Below, in pieces: positions 57,286 to 64,000 of a DNA stretch of 64,000 nt. Every line of letters starts with the position of its first letter. Position 1 is the stretch's first letter. Location: contig NC_023033.1 of assembly GCF_000505665.1 (NCBI RefSeq), positions 1,888,313-1,952,312 on the forward strand, in the 5' to 3' direction. A program made the translations under genes and the position numbers. The notes under the pieces were generated by a model. That model did not search any database, was not told where the DNA came from, and worked only from the letters and a program-made list of their open reading frames with translations. This stretch comes from Thermosynechococcus sp. NK55a (GTDB taxonomy: Bacteria; Cyanobacteriota; Cyanobacteriia; Thermosynechococcales; Thermosynechococcaceae).

Positions 57286-58467
57286 GTGATGATTGCAACA
57301 GTGATTGGGATAGGGGCAGCCGCCCTAGGATCCCTAGCCCTTTTGGGGGCGATCGCCCTGGAATGGCGGTATCGCCAGCGGCCAGCCCATCCCCTGGAAG
57401 TGATCCGTGCTACTTGGAATCTAGAAATCTACGAGCCAACCCACTACCGTTTTGTTGGGCTACTGGGGTTGAGCAATCCCCACCGCGGCCTTGAGGTGAT
57501 GGTGCCACAGTTGCAGGCAGAGGTGGTGTTGCTGTCTGATGGCAGCGTGGAGGGCATTGAAACGCATGTACAGGTTATCCCCCGCCACCCGGAGCCAGAG
57601 TTCCCGCCCCGTGCCGATGGCTATTGGTTTGCCTATATTGTCAAGTCCACAAAGCAGACAAATGTCGAGATTTGTGTGGATTTGCAGGGAATTGGCGTGA
57701 GCGAGGTCAAGGCGGCTTGGGTCAAGATTCACTACGTTGCCTATGGCCCCCATGGTCGCTTCCTGAAAACCCATCATGAATTTATCCCCCTGAAATTTCC
57801 TGCCAAGGGAGATACGGGTGTGTGGCGGCAGGCAGAGGGGGCGGCGGTACTACCCATTCGCACCCATTTACTGACGCCCTTGGACATTCTCCCCGAGGTG
57901 CTCAATCGCTACGTCATGCCCCATGCCCAACCGGGAGATATTGTTGCCATTGGTGAAACCCCCATTGCCATTATTCAAGGCCGTCTTAAGGATCCAGCCC
58001 AACTGCGCCCCGGCTGGGTAGCAACGCGGGTCTGTCAATTCTTTCTACCCACCTCCAGTTTGGCCACAGCCTGTGGCATGCAAGCCCTAGTTGAAGAGGT
58101 GGGAGAGTTGCGGGTGCTGTTGGCTTTTGTTGGGGGAGCGATCGCCAAAATCTTTGGCCACAAGGGCGGTTTCTATCAATTGGCTGGTGAGCAAGCTCGC
58201 CTCATTGACGACGTCACCGGCACGCTGCCCCCCTACGACCAATTTATTGTCATGGGACCTGCCAACCCCCAAGCCATCGTAGATGATCTGGCGGCCCAAA
58301 CTAGCCTTGGCGTAGCCATTGTTGATGTCAATGATCTAGGAGCAGTCAAAGTTCTGGCCGCAAGCAAAGGGGTTTCCCATGAGCTGCTGATCAAAGCCTT
58401 AAGGAAAAATCCCGCCGGCAATGCCGATGAGCAAACCCCCCTTGTGCTAATTCGGCCTTCCCAGTGA
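57286..58467 (+). CDS. F420-0:gamma-glutamyl ligase-like (CofE-like) protein
   Basis: 393 residues. The N-terminal membrane segment (VIGIGAAALGSLALLGAIAL) is followed by a beta-rich domain (residues 35-190). The C-terminal half resembles CofE: PGDIVAIGETPIAIIQGRLK, FGHKGGFYQLAGEQARLIDD and GVAIVDVNDLGAVKVLAASK. Cyanobacteria generally lack a complete F420 pathway, so the substrate may be another amino-acid ligation. GTG/ATG start at 57286 or 57289 is not settled. Confidence 0.75.
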   Translation: MMIATVIGIGAAALGSLALLGAIALEWRYRQRPAHPLEVIRATWNLEIYEPTHYRFVGLLGLSNPHRGLEVMVPQLQAEVVLLSDGSVEGIETHVQVIPRHPEPEFPPRADGYWFAYIVKSTKQTNVEICVDLQGIGVSEVKAAWVKIHYVAYGPHGRFLKTHHEFIPLKFPAKGDTGVWRQAEGAAVLPIRTHLLTPLDILPEVLNRYVMPHAQPGDIVAIGETPIAIIQGRLKDPAQLRPGWVATRVCQFFLPTSSLATACGMQALVEEVGELRVLLAFVGGAIAKIFGHKGGFYQLAGEQARLIDDVTGTLPPYDQFIVMGPANPQAIVDDLAAQTSLGVAIVDVNDLGAVKVLAASKGVSHELLIKALRKNPAGNADEQTPLVLIRPSQ

Positions 58468-58761
58468 AGTGGTTTCTATTAGTTTGGCTGGGAAAGGCTC
58501 CCAGCACCACCTGGTCACCTTGTCTCATTTCTCCTTGTCGGTTTCTATTTTGTTTTTGTAAAATTTTAGCTCCACGGCTGCCCGGGGGCGCAATCCCTCG
58601 CCAGAACTGGTTTGCAGAAAATTCAAGCACTTCCAAATCTATTAGAAATGCCCCTAAGGCGGATAGTGTCTGGGTGAGGTAAAATTTCTGAACTAGGCGA
58701 ATATTGGAATCCAGAGGTGCTTGCATTGCCAGCCAATGGCAAGTCTGAAGAGGAGCGATCG
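58468..58761. other. Gap between the CofE-like gene and ccdA (convergent)
   Basis: About 290 bp. A T-rich stretch TTTTGTTTTTGTAAAATTTTAG (about 58548-58569) could mark transcription ends. A minus-strand frame across the region looks non-coding. Nothing else seen. Confidence 0.35.
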
Positions 58762-59484
58762 CTACAGCCGAATGGCCAAAGCAATGACTCCAAAGGCAAT
58801 GAGGAGCACGCCGCTGACTCTGGTGATCCAACTCGACCACTGCCGCAGGGCCAGTAGCTTTTGTAGGGCACCACTAAAGGTACCCACCACGATCAGGGGC
58901 ACGACGTAACCTGTTGTGTAGGCCAAGAGCAAACCTGCCCCCACCCAGAGCTTTTGGGTTGTGGCCACCCACGCCAACAGCGTTGCCAAGACGGGTGTGC
59001 TGCAGGGGGCAGCAACTATGCCAAAGGTGGCCCCTAGGGTATAGGACTGCAAGCCCGCAGGGACGCGATCCGGCAGTTCCTCTAGGAAGCGACTGCGGGG
59101 AAAGCTGAGGGGCAAGGCCTCGAGCAAATTTAACCCCATGAGAATGGCCACCAAACTAACCACAAGGGTTAACCCCCAGCCCACCTGACCGTAGATGCGC
59201 CCGGCCAAGGCCGCTGTCATCCCCAATACCGTTAAGGTGGTGGCAAGACCCAAGGCAAACCAAAGGGACTGGCGCAACACGGAGCCATGTTGCTTGCTGG
59301 CATAGCCGGCGATATAACCCACCGTAATCGGCAGCATGGAGAGGGTACAGGGGGTCAGACTGGTGAGCAGTCCCGCCAAAAAGACGATACCGACACTGAT
59401 CACCGTTAGATCACGGAGTTGACCGGTCACCCACTGGTTGGCCCACTGTTCCAGTTGGTAGAGTCCTAGGCTGAGGCTGGCCAT
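58762..59484 (-). CDS. ccdA: Cytochrome c biogenesis protein CcdA
   Basis: 240 residues from ATG 59484; six membrane helices. The two membrane cysteines that relay reducing equivalents are in LTSLTPCTLSMLPITVGYI and GIVAAPCSTPVLATLLAW. It moves electrons from cytosolic thioredoxin across the thylakoid or plasma membrane to apocytochrome c reduction. It starts 4 bp after the M16 peptidase stop, so both are probably one transcript. A start at 59526 would overlap that gene by 38 bp. Confidence 0.9.
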   Translation of the reverse strand: MASLSLGLYQLEQWANQWVTGQLRDLTVISVGIVFLAGLLTSLTPCTLSMLPITVGYIAGYASKQHGSVLRQSLWFALGLATTLTVLGMTAALAGRIYGQVGWGLTLVVSLVAILMGLNLLEALPLSFPRSRFLEELPDRVPAGLQSYTLGATFGIVAAPCSTPVLATLLAWVATTQKLWVGAGLLLAYTTGYVVPLIVVGTFSGALQKLLALRQWSSWITRVSGVLLIAFGVIALAIRL

Positions 59485-59488
59485 GGTT

Positions 59489-62227
59489 TTAGGGGCTAAA
59501 GGAAACGGCAGGCCCGGCAGTGACAATTACCAGTCGCTCCGGATCAATTAGCTCTCGTAGGGCTTGATTGACCTCCTCTAAGGTCACCTGCTGCAAGCGA
59601 TCGCTAAACTGTTGCAATTCCTGCGGCGGTAAACCCACACTAGCATTCCCCAACAACGTCCGTGCCACCATATCCACATTCGCCAACTCCACGATATAGG
59701 TATTGCTGAGGCTACGCTTGGCCGCATCGAGTTCGGCAGCAGTGAATCCCTGGCGGCGCGCCTCCCGCAGCAGTTGCAGTGTCGCTTGAATGGCCTTGGC
59801 GGTATCTTCGGGGGCAGTTTGTAACTGAATCATAAACGGTCCGGCCTGACGACTGGCCGTAAAGAAACTGTAGATACCGTAGGTTAACCCCTGGCGATCG
59901 CGAATCTCCGTACCCAAGCGACTGGCCAGCGCATCTCCCCCGAGAATGTGATTCATCAGCATCGCGGCATAGAAGCGAGGATCCCGGCGATCGATCCCCG
60001 GTGCCCCTAAATAGGTAATGGCTTGGCTTTTACCGGCAATGACCGCATTCCGAAAGAGGGTTTGCGGGGGCGGCGAAACCGCAGGAAAGGTGAGGGAAAG
60101 GGGAGCCGTTTGGGGCTGCCAAGCGCCAAAAATGTCATTGAGGCGCGATCGCACCGCCAGGGGGTCAAAATCTCCCACGAGGGTCAAAATCGTGCGATCC
60201 GGCCTATAGGCGGCACGATAAAAGTTCAGGAGGTCTTGGCGTTGAATAGCCTGCACCGACTCCGGGGTGGCAAAGGGATGCAGCGGATGATTGGCTGGAT
60301 AGAGGGTTTCCTGCAGGACACGGCGCCCCCAGCGCACCGGATCATCCGCCTCCAGACCCAGGGCTGTCAGGTAGCGCTGCTGACTCAGTTTGAACTCTGC
60401 CTCTGGGAAGGTGGCTTCCTGCAGCACCTCGCCAAGGGTGGCCAAGAGGGTGGGTAGCTCCCTAGCTAGGGCATAGCCTTCGACATCAACCCCGTCGCGA
60501 AGGGCGCTGAATTCAAGGCTAATGCCGCGATCCTCAAGGGTTTGAGCTAAGGTGAGGGCAGTTTTGGTGCGGGTACCGTTAAGCAAATTGGCGGCGGTGA
60601 GGTTGGCAACCCCCGGCTGCGTTAGCAGATCATAGCCCGTGCCAGCATCAATCCGCCCCGCCAGGGTAACCGTGGGGGTACTGCGATCCACCAGTAAGAG
60701 CACCCGCAGACCATTTTGCAGCGTTAAGGTTTCCACCCCATTGGTTTTGACCGCCGGGGCAGCCTGGGTGCTTCCTGGGGGTAAATAGGCGGCGATGGTT
60801 TGGGGATCCACAGGTTCACCGACCAGATTGTGGGCTGTGGTTTGAACCGCCGGCCGACCCGACAGCTCCACATCGACAAATTCACTGGGAATAAATTCCC
60901 CGACAATCCAGCGATCGCGCCCAAAATAGGTTTGCACCACCCGTTGCACATCGGCAGGGGTGACCTTTTCAATGGCCGCCAGGTGGCGATCGCTAAAGCG
61001 GTAATCGCCCGTGAGGGTTTCATCATTGGCCAGTTGACTAGCTTGGGCATCAATATCGCGATTGCGGAGAATAAAATTGGCCTTAAGCTGTTGTTTGGCG
61101 CGTTGCAATTCACCCAGACTGAGGGAACGCTCCGCCACTTGCTGCAAAATCTTGCCAATGGTCTGCTCAATGGTTTCAAGGGATTGATCGGGGCTGGCGA
61201 TCGCCCCCATTTCAAACCAGCCCCCCTTCTGCAAGGCAGCTACGTAGGAGTAGGCCGAGCTGGCTTGCCCCGTTTCCATCAGTTCCTGATACAGGTACGA
61301 ACTGCGGCCGCCACTGAGGAGCATATCCAGGACATCCAAGGCCGCTTGATCCGGATGGGTCATCCCTGGAATAGGCACCAAAATCTGGAGTAGCGGCGCA
61401 CTCCCCGGTTCCCTGAGGCGAATTCGCTGGGCTGAGCCGGCCTCAGGCGGCGGCAGCGGCGGATCGATCAAAGGTTCTGGCGGCTGCGGAATTGCCCCAA
61501 AGGTTTTCTTGACCAGCTCCAGTGCCCTCGCAGGACAGACATCGCCAGCAATCACCACCACGGCATTATCGGGGCGATAGTACTGCTGATAAAAACCCCT
61601 GACTGCCGGTAGCGTCAACTGCTCCACATCACTGGCTGTTCCCCCCACTGGCAAGCCGTAGGGATGCTTGGGATAGAGGGCCGCTAGCACCGCACGACTG
61701 AGGCGATATTCAGGACTATTTTCATAGCCTTGCAGCTCCGAGATCACCACCCGCTTTTCACTTTCAAGGGCATCGGGGGTGATGAGGGTATGGCGCAGGC
61801 GATCGGCTTCAAGGATCAGCAGTGGCTCCAGTTGGTCAGCGCGCACCGTGTGGTGGTAGGCCGTCAGGTCATAGCTGGTAAAGGCATTGGAAGAACTGCC
61901 CAGGGCATAAAATAGTTGCCCAAACTGCACCGGTCGGCTTTGGGTCCCCTTAAACATCAGATGCTCTAGCTGGTGGGCAATCCCGTTTTCTCCCTTGGGT
62001 TCATGGCGAGACCCCACGCGATACCACACCTGCAAACTCACAACGGGCGCCGTGGGAATTTCCTTAATCAGAACGGTCAGGCCATTATCTAAGACCGTTT
62101 TGGTCACGCCACTACCGAGTCCTTCTACCATGGCCAGGGGAAAAATTACAGCTAAACTGGTACTCAAGAGCATCAAGCCAACAAATAAGAAGATTCTAAC
62201 GAATTTTGGAGTGAGCCCTAGGATCAT
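59489..62227 (-). CDS. M16-family zinc metallopeptidase (double-domain)
   Basis: 912 residues. N-terminal signal or anchor (IFLFVGLMLLSTSLAVIFPL), so exported. Inverted zinc motif HQLEH (GIAHQLEHLMFKG, residues about 82-86) with the downstream Glu in LESEKRVVISELQGYENSPE. Four M16 repeats; the second half (from VETLTLQNGLRVLLLVDR) lacks the zinc motif, as usual. Probably degrades peptides in the periplasm or lumen. Upstream gene of ccdA. Confidence 0.9.
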   Translation of the reverse strand: MILGLTPKFVRIFLFVGLMLLSTSLAVIFPLAMVEGLGSGVTKTVLDNGLTVLIKEIPTAPVVSLQVWYRVGSRHEPKGENGIAHQLEHLMFKGTQSRPVQFGQLFYALGSSSNAFTSYDLTAYHHTVRADQLEPLLILEADRLRHTLITPDALESEKRVVISELQGYENSPEYRLSRAVLAALYPKHPYGLPVGGTASDVEQLTLPAVRGFYQQYYRPDNAVVVIAGDVCPARALELVKKTFGAIPQPPEPLIDPPLPPPEAGSAQRIRLREPGSAPLLQILVPIPGMTHPDQAALDVLDMLLSGGRSSYLYQELMETGQASSAYSYVAALQKGGWFEMGAIASPDQSLETIEQTIGKILQQVAERSLSLGELQRAKQQLKANFILRNRDIDAQASQLANDETLTGDYRFSDRHLAAIEKVTPADVQRVVQTYFGRDRWIVGEFIPSEFVDVELSGRPAVQTTAHNLVGEPVDPQTIAAYLPPGSTQAAPAVKTNGVETLTLQNGLRVLLLVDRSTPTVTLAGRIDAGTGYDLLTQPGVANLTAANLLNGTRTKTALTLAQTLEDRGISLEFSALRDGVDVEGYALARELPTLLATLGEVLQEATFPEAEFKLSQQRYLTALGLEADDPVRWGRRVLQETLYPANHPLHPFATPESVQAIQRQDLLNFYRAAYRPDRTILTLVGDFDPLAVRSRLNDIFGAWQPQTAPLSLTFPAVSPPPQTLFRNAVIAGKSQAITYLGAPGIDRRDPRFYAAMLMNHILGGDALASRLGTEIRDRQGLTYGIYSFFTASRQAGPFMIQLQTAPEDTAKAIQATLQLLREARRQGFTAAELDAAKRSLSNTYIVELANVDMVARTLLGNASVGLPPQELQQFSDRLQQVTLEEVNQALRELIDPERLVIVTAGPAVSFSP

Positions 62228-62344
62228 TGTTTCACTGAATTGCCTTTTAATTGCCTTGGGGGGCGATCGCGCTCCCAGAAGTCCTCATCGCCGCAGAAGG
62301 ACTCGCCAGAACCACCCCTGATGCTGCCGCCATCATGATTGTTG

Positions 62345-62570
62345 TTATTGTTGTTGCGATTGTTGTTTCATCGTTGTTGCCATCCACACCAGGCGATCGC
62401 ACAGATAGACTTCAAACTTGTACCCTTGCCAACTCACTTCCATCACCTTGGAGCTTGGGCAGGTCCGTCTGAAGATGAGGAAGAAAAGTACATCTGTTTG
62501 CTTTCGGCACCTCTGCGCCCCAGGCCAGCCACTCTCTAAGGACCTTGGCTTGAAATTCCTGATCACCCAT
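62345..62570 (-). pseudogene. Frameshifted small hypothetical gene
   Basis: ATG 62570 opens MGDQEFQAKVLREWLAWGAE, VPKANRCTFLPHLQTDLPK, and then runs into a stop at 62412. The next frame continues naturally as VMEVSWQGYKFEVYLCDRLV and ends in a QQQSQQQ tail encoded by a TTG/TTA-rich microsatellite (62345-62370). One frameshift near 62450 would unite about 75 residues. Not recognised. The rest of the 62228-62636 gap holds nothing clear. Confidence 0.4.
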
Positions 62571-62636
62571 CTGCTAGTTGCCCCGCAGGTTCTCTCTATC
62601 TTGAATGAATCTTGGCAGAGCGGGTGAAAAAAACGC

Positions 62637-63878
62637 CTAGGGCACAAAGCGCAGGAATTTTTTCTTGCCCACTTGCAGCACTTGGTTGACGTAGGGTTCT
62701 GGCGCGGTGAGGGTAAAATCCACATCGGTAATTTTCTCACTGTTGAGCCGGACACCACCCCCTTGGATTTGCCGCCGTGCTTCGCTGCTGCTGGGGCAGA
62801 GCTTGGTGTGACTGAGCACGTAGGTTAGCTTTACAGGAAACTGAAACTCGCCAAGGGAATACTCTGGAATTGATCCCGCCTGTGCCGTTTGCCCTTGGGT
62901 GACGATCGCCGCTAGTTCTGCTTGGGTTTGCAGGGCCAGCTCTCGCCCATGGTATTGACTGACCACTTCTAGGGCTAAGGCCTTCTGGCGATCGCGAGGA
63001 TGAGCGGGCAAACTGTCCAAAGGCAAATCCGTAAGCAACTCAATGTACTGGTTCACCAAAGCATCGGGAATTTTTTCAAGCTTGGAGTACATACTGGCTG
63101 CCGACTCCGTGAGCGCCACATAGTTGCCAAGGGACTTGGACATTTTCTGTACCCCATCCGTACCCACTAGGATCGGCATCAGCAGGCCAAATTGCACGGT
63201 TGGCAAACGAAAGTGACGCTGTAAATCGCGACCGACGGCAATATTAAACTTTTGATCGGTTCCCCCCAATTCCACATCTGCGGCCACCGCCACCGAATCA
63301 TAGCCCTGCATCAGCGGATAGAGAAACTCATGGAGAAAAATAGGCGTTTCCTTGGCGTAACGTTCCGCAAATCCCTCCTTGGCCAGCATTTGGCCCACGG
63401 TCATCGTTCCCAAAAGCTCAAGCACTTTGCGCAGATCCAGTTTGGCAAGCCACTCTGAGTTGTAGCGAATTTCTAAGCGGCCGGGGGTCTCAAAATCCAA
63501 AATCGGCCTCACCTGTTCAAGGTAGGTTTGCACATTGGCTGCTACCTCCTCAGGGCTGAGTTGTTTGCGTACTTCCGACTTCCCCGTGGGATCGCCAATT
63601 TGAGCCGTAAAGTCACCAATAATCAGCACGGCACAGTGCCCCGCATCCTGAAACTGGCGCAGCTTGCGCAGGACAATGCTATGACCGAGGTGAATTTCAC
63701 TGCCGGTAGGATCAATGCCAAACTTAATTCGGAGCGGGCGTTGCGTTTGCCGCAAATAGGCCCAGAGATTTTCCTCGGGTTTGGCGGAATCAGGGACATG
63801 GGGGAACGTTTCCACAACGCCGCGCTGGAGCCGTGCAATGGTGGCCTCAAGGTCTGAAGACATCATTTGATTGGGCAT
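62637..63878 (-). CDS. tyrS: Tyrosyl-tRNA synthetase
   Basis: 413 residues, class I. HIGH-type signature [19 protein letters not shown], adjacent [20 protein letters not shown], and KMSKS in [16 protein letters not shown]4-like C-terminal RNA-binding domain: [19 protein letters not shown]. This is the TyrZ-like branch of about 400-420 residues. ATG 63878; the upstream 122 bp to the window edge contain HIP1 but no gene start. Confidence 0.95.
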   Translation of the reverse strand: MPNQMMSSDLEATIARLQRGVVETFPHVPDSAKPEENLWAYLRQTQRPLRIKFGIDPTGSEIHLGHSIVLRKLRQFQDAGHCAVLIIGDFTAQIGDPTGKSEVRKQLSPEEVAANVQTYLEQVRPILDFETPGRLEIRYNSEWLAKLDLRKVLELLGTMTVGQMLAKEGFAERYAKETPIFLHEFLYPLMQGYDSVAVAADVELGGTDQKFNIAVGRDLQRHFRLPTVQFGLLMPILVGTDGVQKMSKSLGNYVALTESAASMYSKLEKIPDALVNQYIELLTDLPLDSLPAHPRDRQKALALEVVSQYHGRELALQTQAELAAIVTQGQTAQAGSIPEYSLGEFQFPVKLTYVLSHTKLCPSSSEARRQIQGGGVRLNSEKITDVDFTLTAPEPYVNQVLQVGKKKFLRFVP

Positions 63879-64000
63879 TTATGGGCATTTATTGGGGTGA
63901 GGACATTTTCTGGTCTAGGATGGCTATGATAGCAATCAATGGCGATCGCGCGGCAATTTTGCCATTCCCGACTTTTATCCAAATAAAAATCGTATACGAA

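Noticed and set aside
58391-58840. 149-codon minus frame between the CofE-like gene and ccdA
   Set aside because: It overlaps the ends of two real genes, has unnatural composition and no recognisable domain.

Overview
The window looks like chromosome of a thermophilic unicellular cyanobacterium of the Thermosynechococcus type. The gene set is cyanobacterial (sqdB, psb27, ycf34, a Ycf55/DUF3685 protein, DUF3611, DUF2555, DUF1350, a chloroplast-type channel and a DpsA-like ferritin). The octamer GCGATCGC (HIP1), frequent in many cyanobacterial genomes, recurs throughout the flanks. The predicted Psb27 agrees with the T. elongatus protein as far as I can recall it. This assignment is inference; no search was run.

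Layout. 1-24919 is cyanobacterial backbone: a partial Ycf55 gene, sulfolipid (sqdB) and rhodanese genes, pyrF, tRNA-Val, glmU, an HpsJ-like protein, SpoIID, frr/pyrH, tRNA-Arg, an NblR-like regulator, chrA, clpB, an unusual TrkA-type channel, ycf34/menB and pcrA. Small decayed genes (Uma2, a DUF gene broken by a 10-bp duplication, a remnant behind pcrA) sit between them. 24916-40881 is a foreign island in two parts. The left part (about 25.2-27.1 kb, moderate GC, minus strand) holds a frameshifted HsdR-N-like nuclease gene and a truncated NucS-like gene, closed by an IS481-family transposase fragment. The right part (27.6-40.7 kb, high GC, plus strand, almost no HIP1) is one long operon. Its order is a deleted SNF2 helicase, a full SNF2 helicase with a DUF3883 tail, an unrecognised 340-residue protein, a PIN-domain protein, a DUF1156 adenine methyltransferase, a DUF433/DUF5615 toxin-antitoxin pair and a DUF499 AAA+ ATPase. 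40882-64000 returns to backbone: tRNA-Leu, a LON-domain protein, rpmB, a VanX-like dipeptidase, psb27, mutL, coaBC, dpsA, an FHA/receiver protein, mutS2, asnS, a CPA2 antiporter, trpB, DUF1350, a CofE-like protein, ccdA, an M16 peptidase and tyrS.

The most interesting content is the right-hand operon. Five successive gene junctions are 4-bp ATGA/GTGA overlaps, so the 340-aa protein, PIN, methyltransferase, antitoxin, toxin and ATPase are probably translated as a coupled unit. Methyltransferase + AAA+ ATPase + SNF2 helicase resembles computationally predicted COG1743/COG1483/COG0553 restriction-like defence modules. It is neither BREX nor DISARM, because the hallmark genes of those systems are absent. 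The toxin-antitoxin pair inside the operon and the unknown-plus-PIN pair are the parts most likely to be new. Two genes of the operon are damaged (helicase 1 by an internal deletion, DUF499 by a one-base homopolymer change), so the system may be decaying, phase-variable or affected by sequencing error. Two backbone genes (mutS2, the VanX-like dipeptidase) show the same kind of one-base loss in a C or G run.
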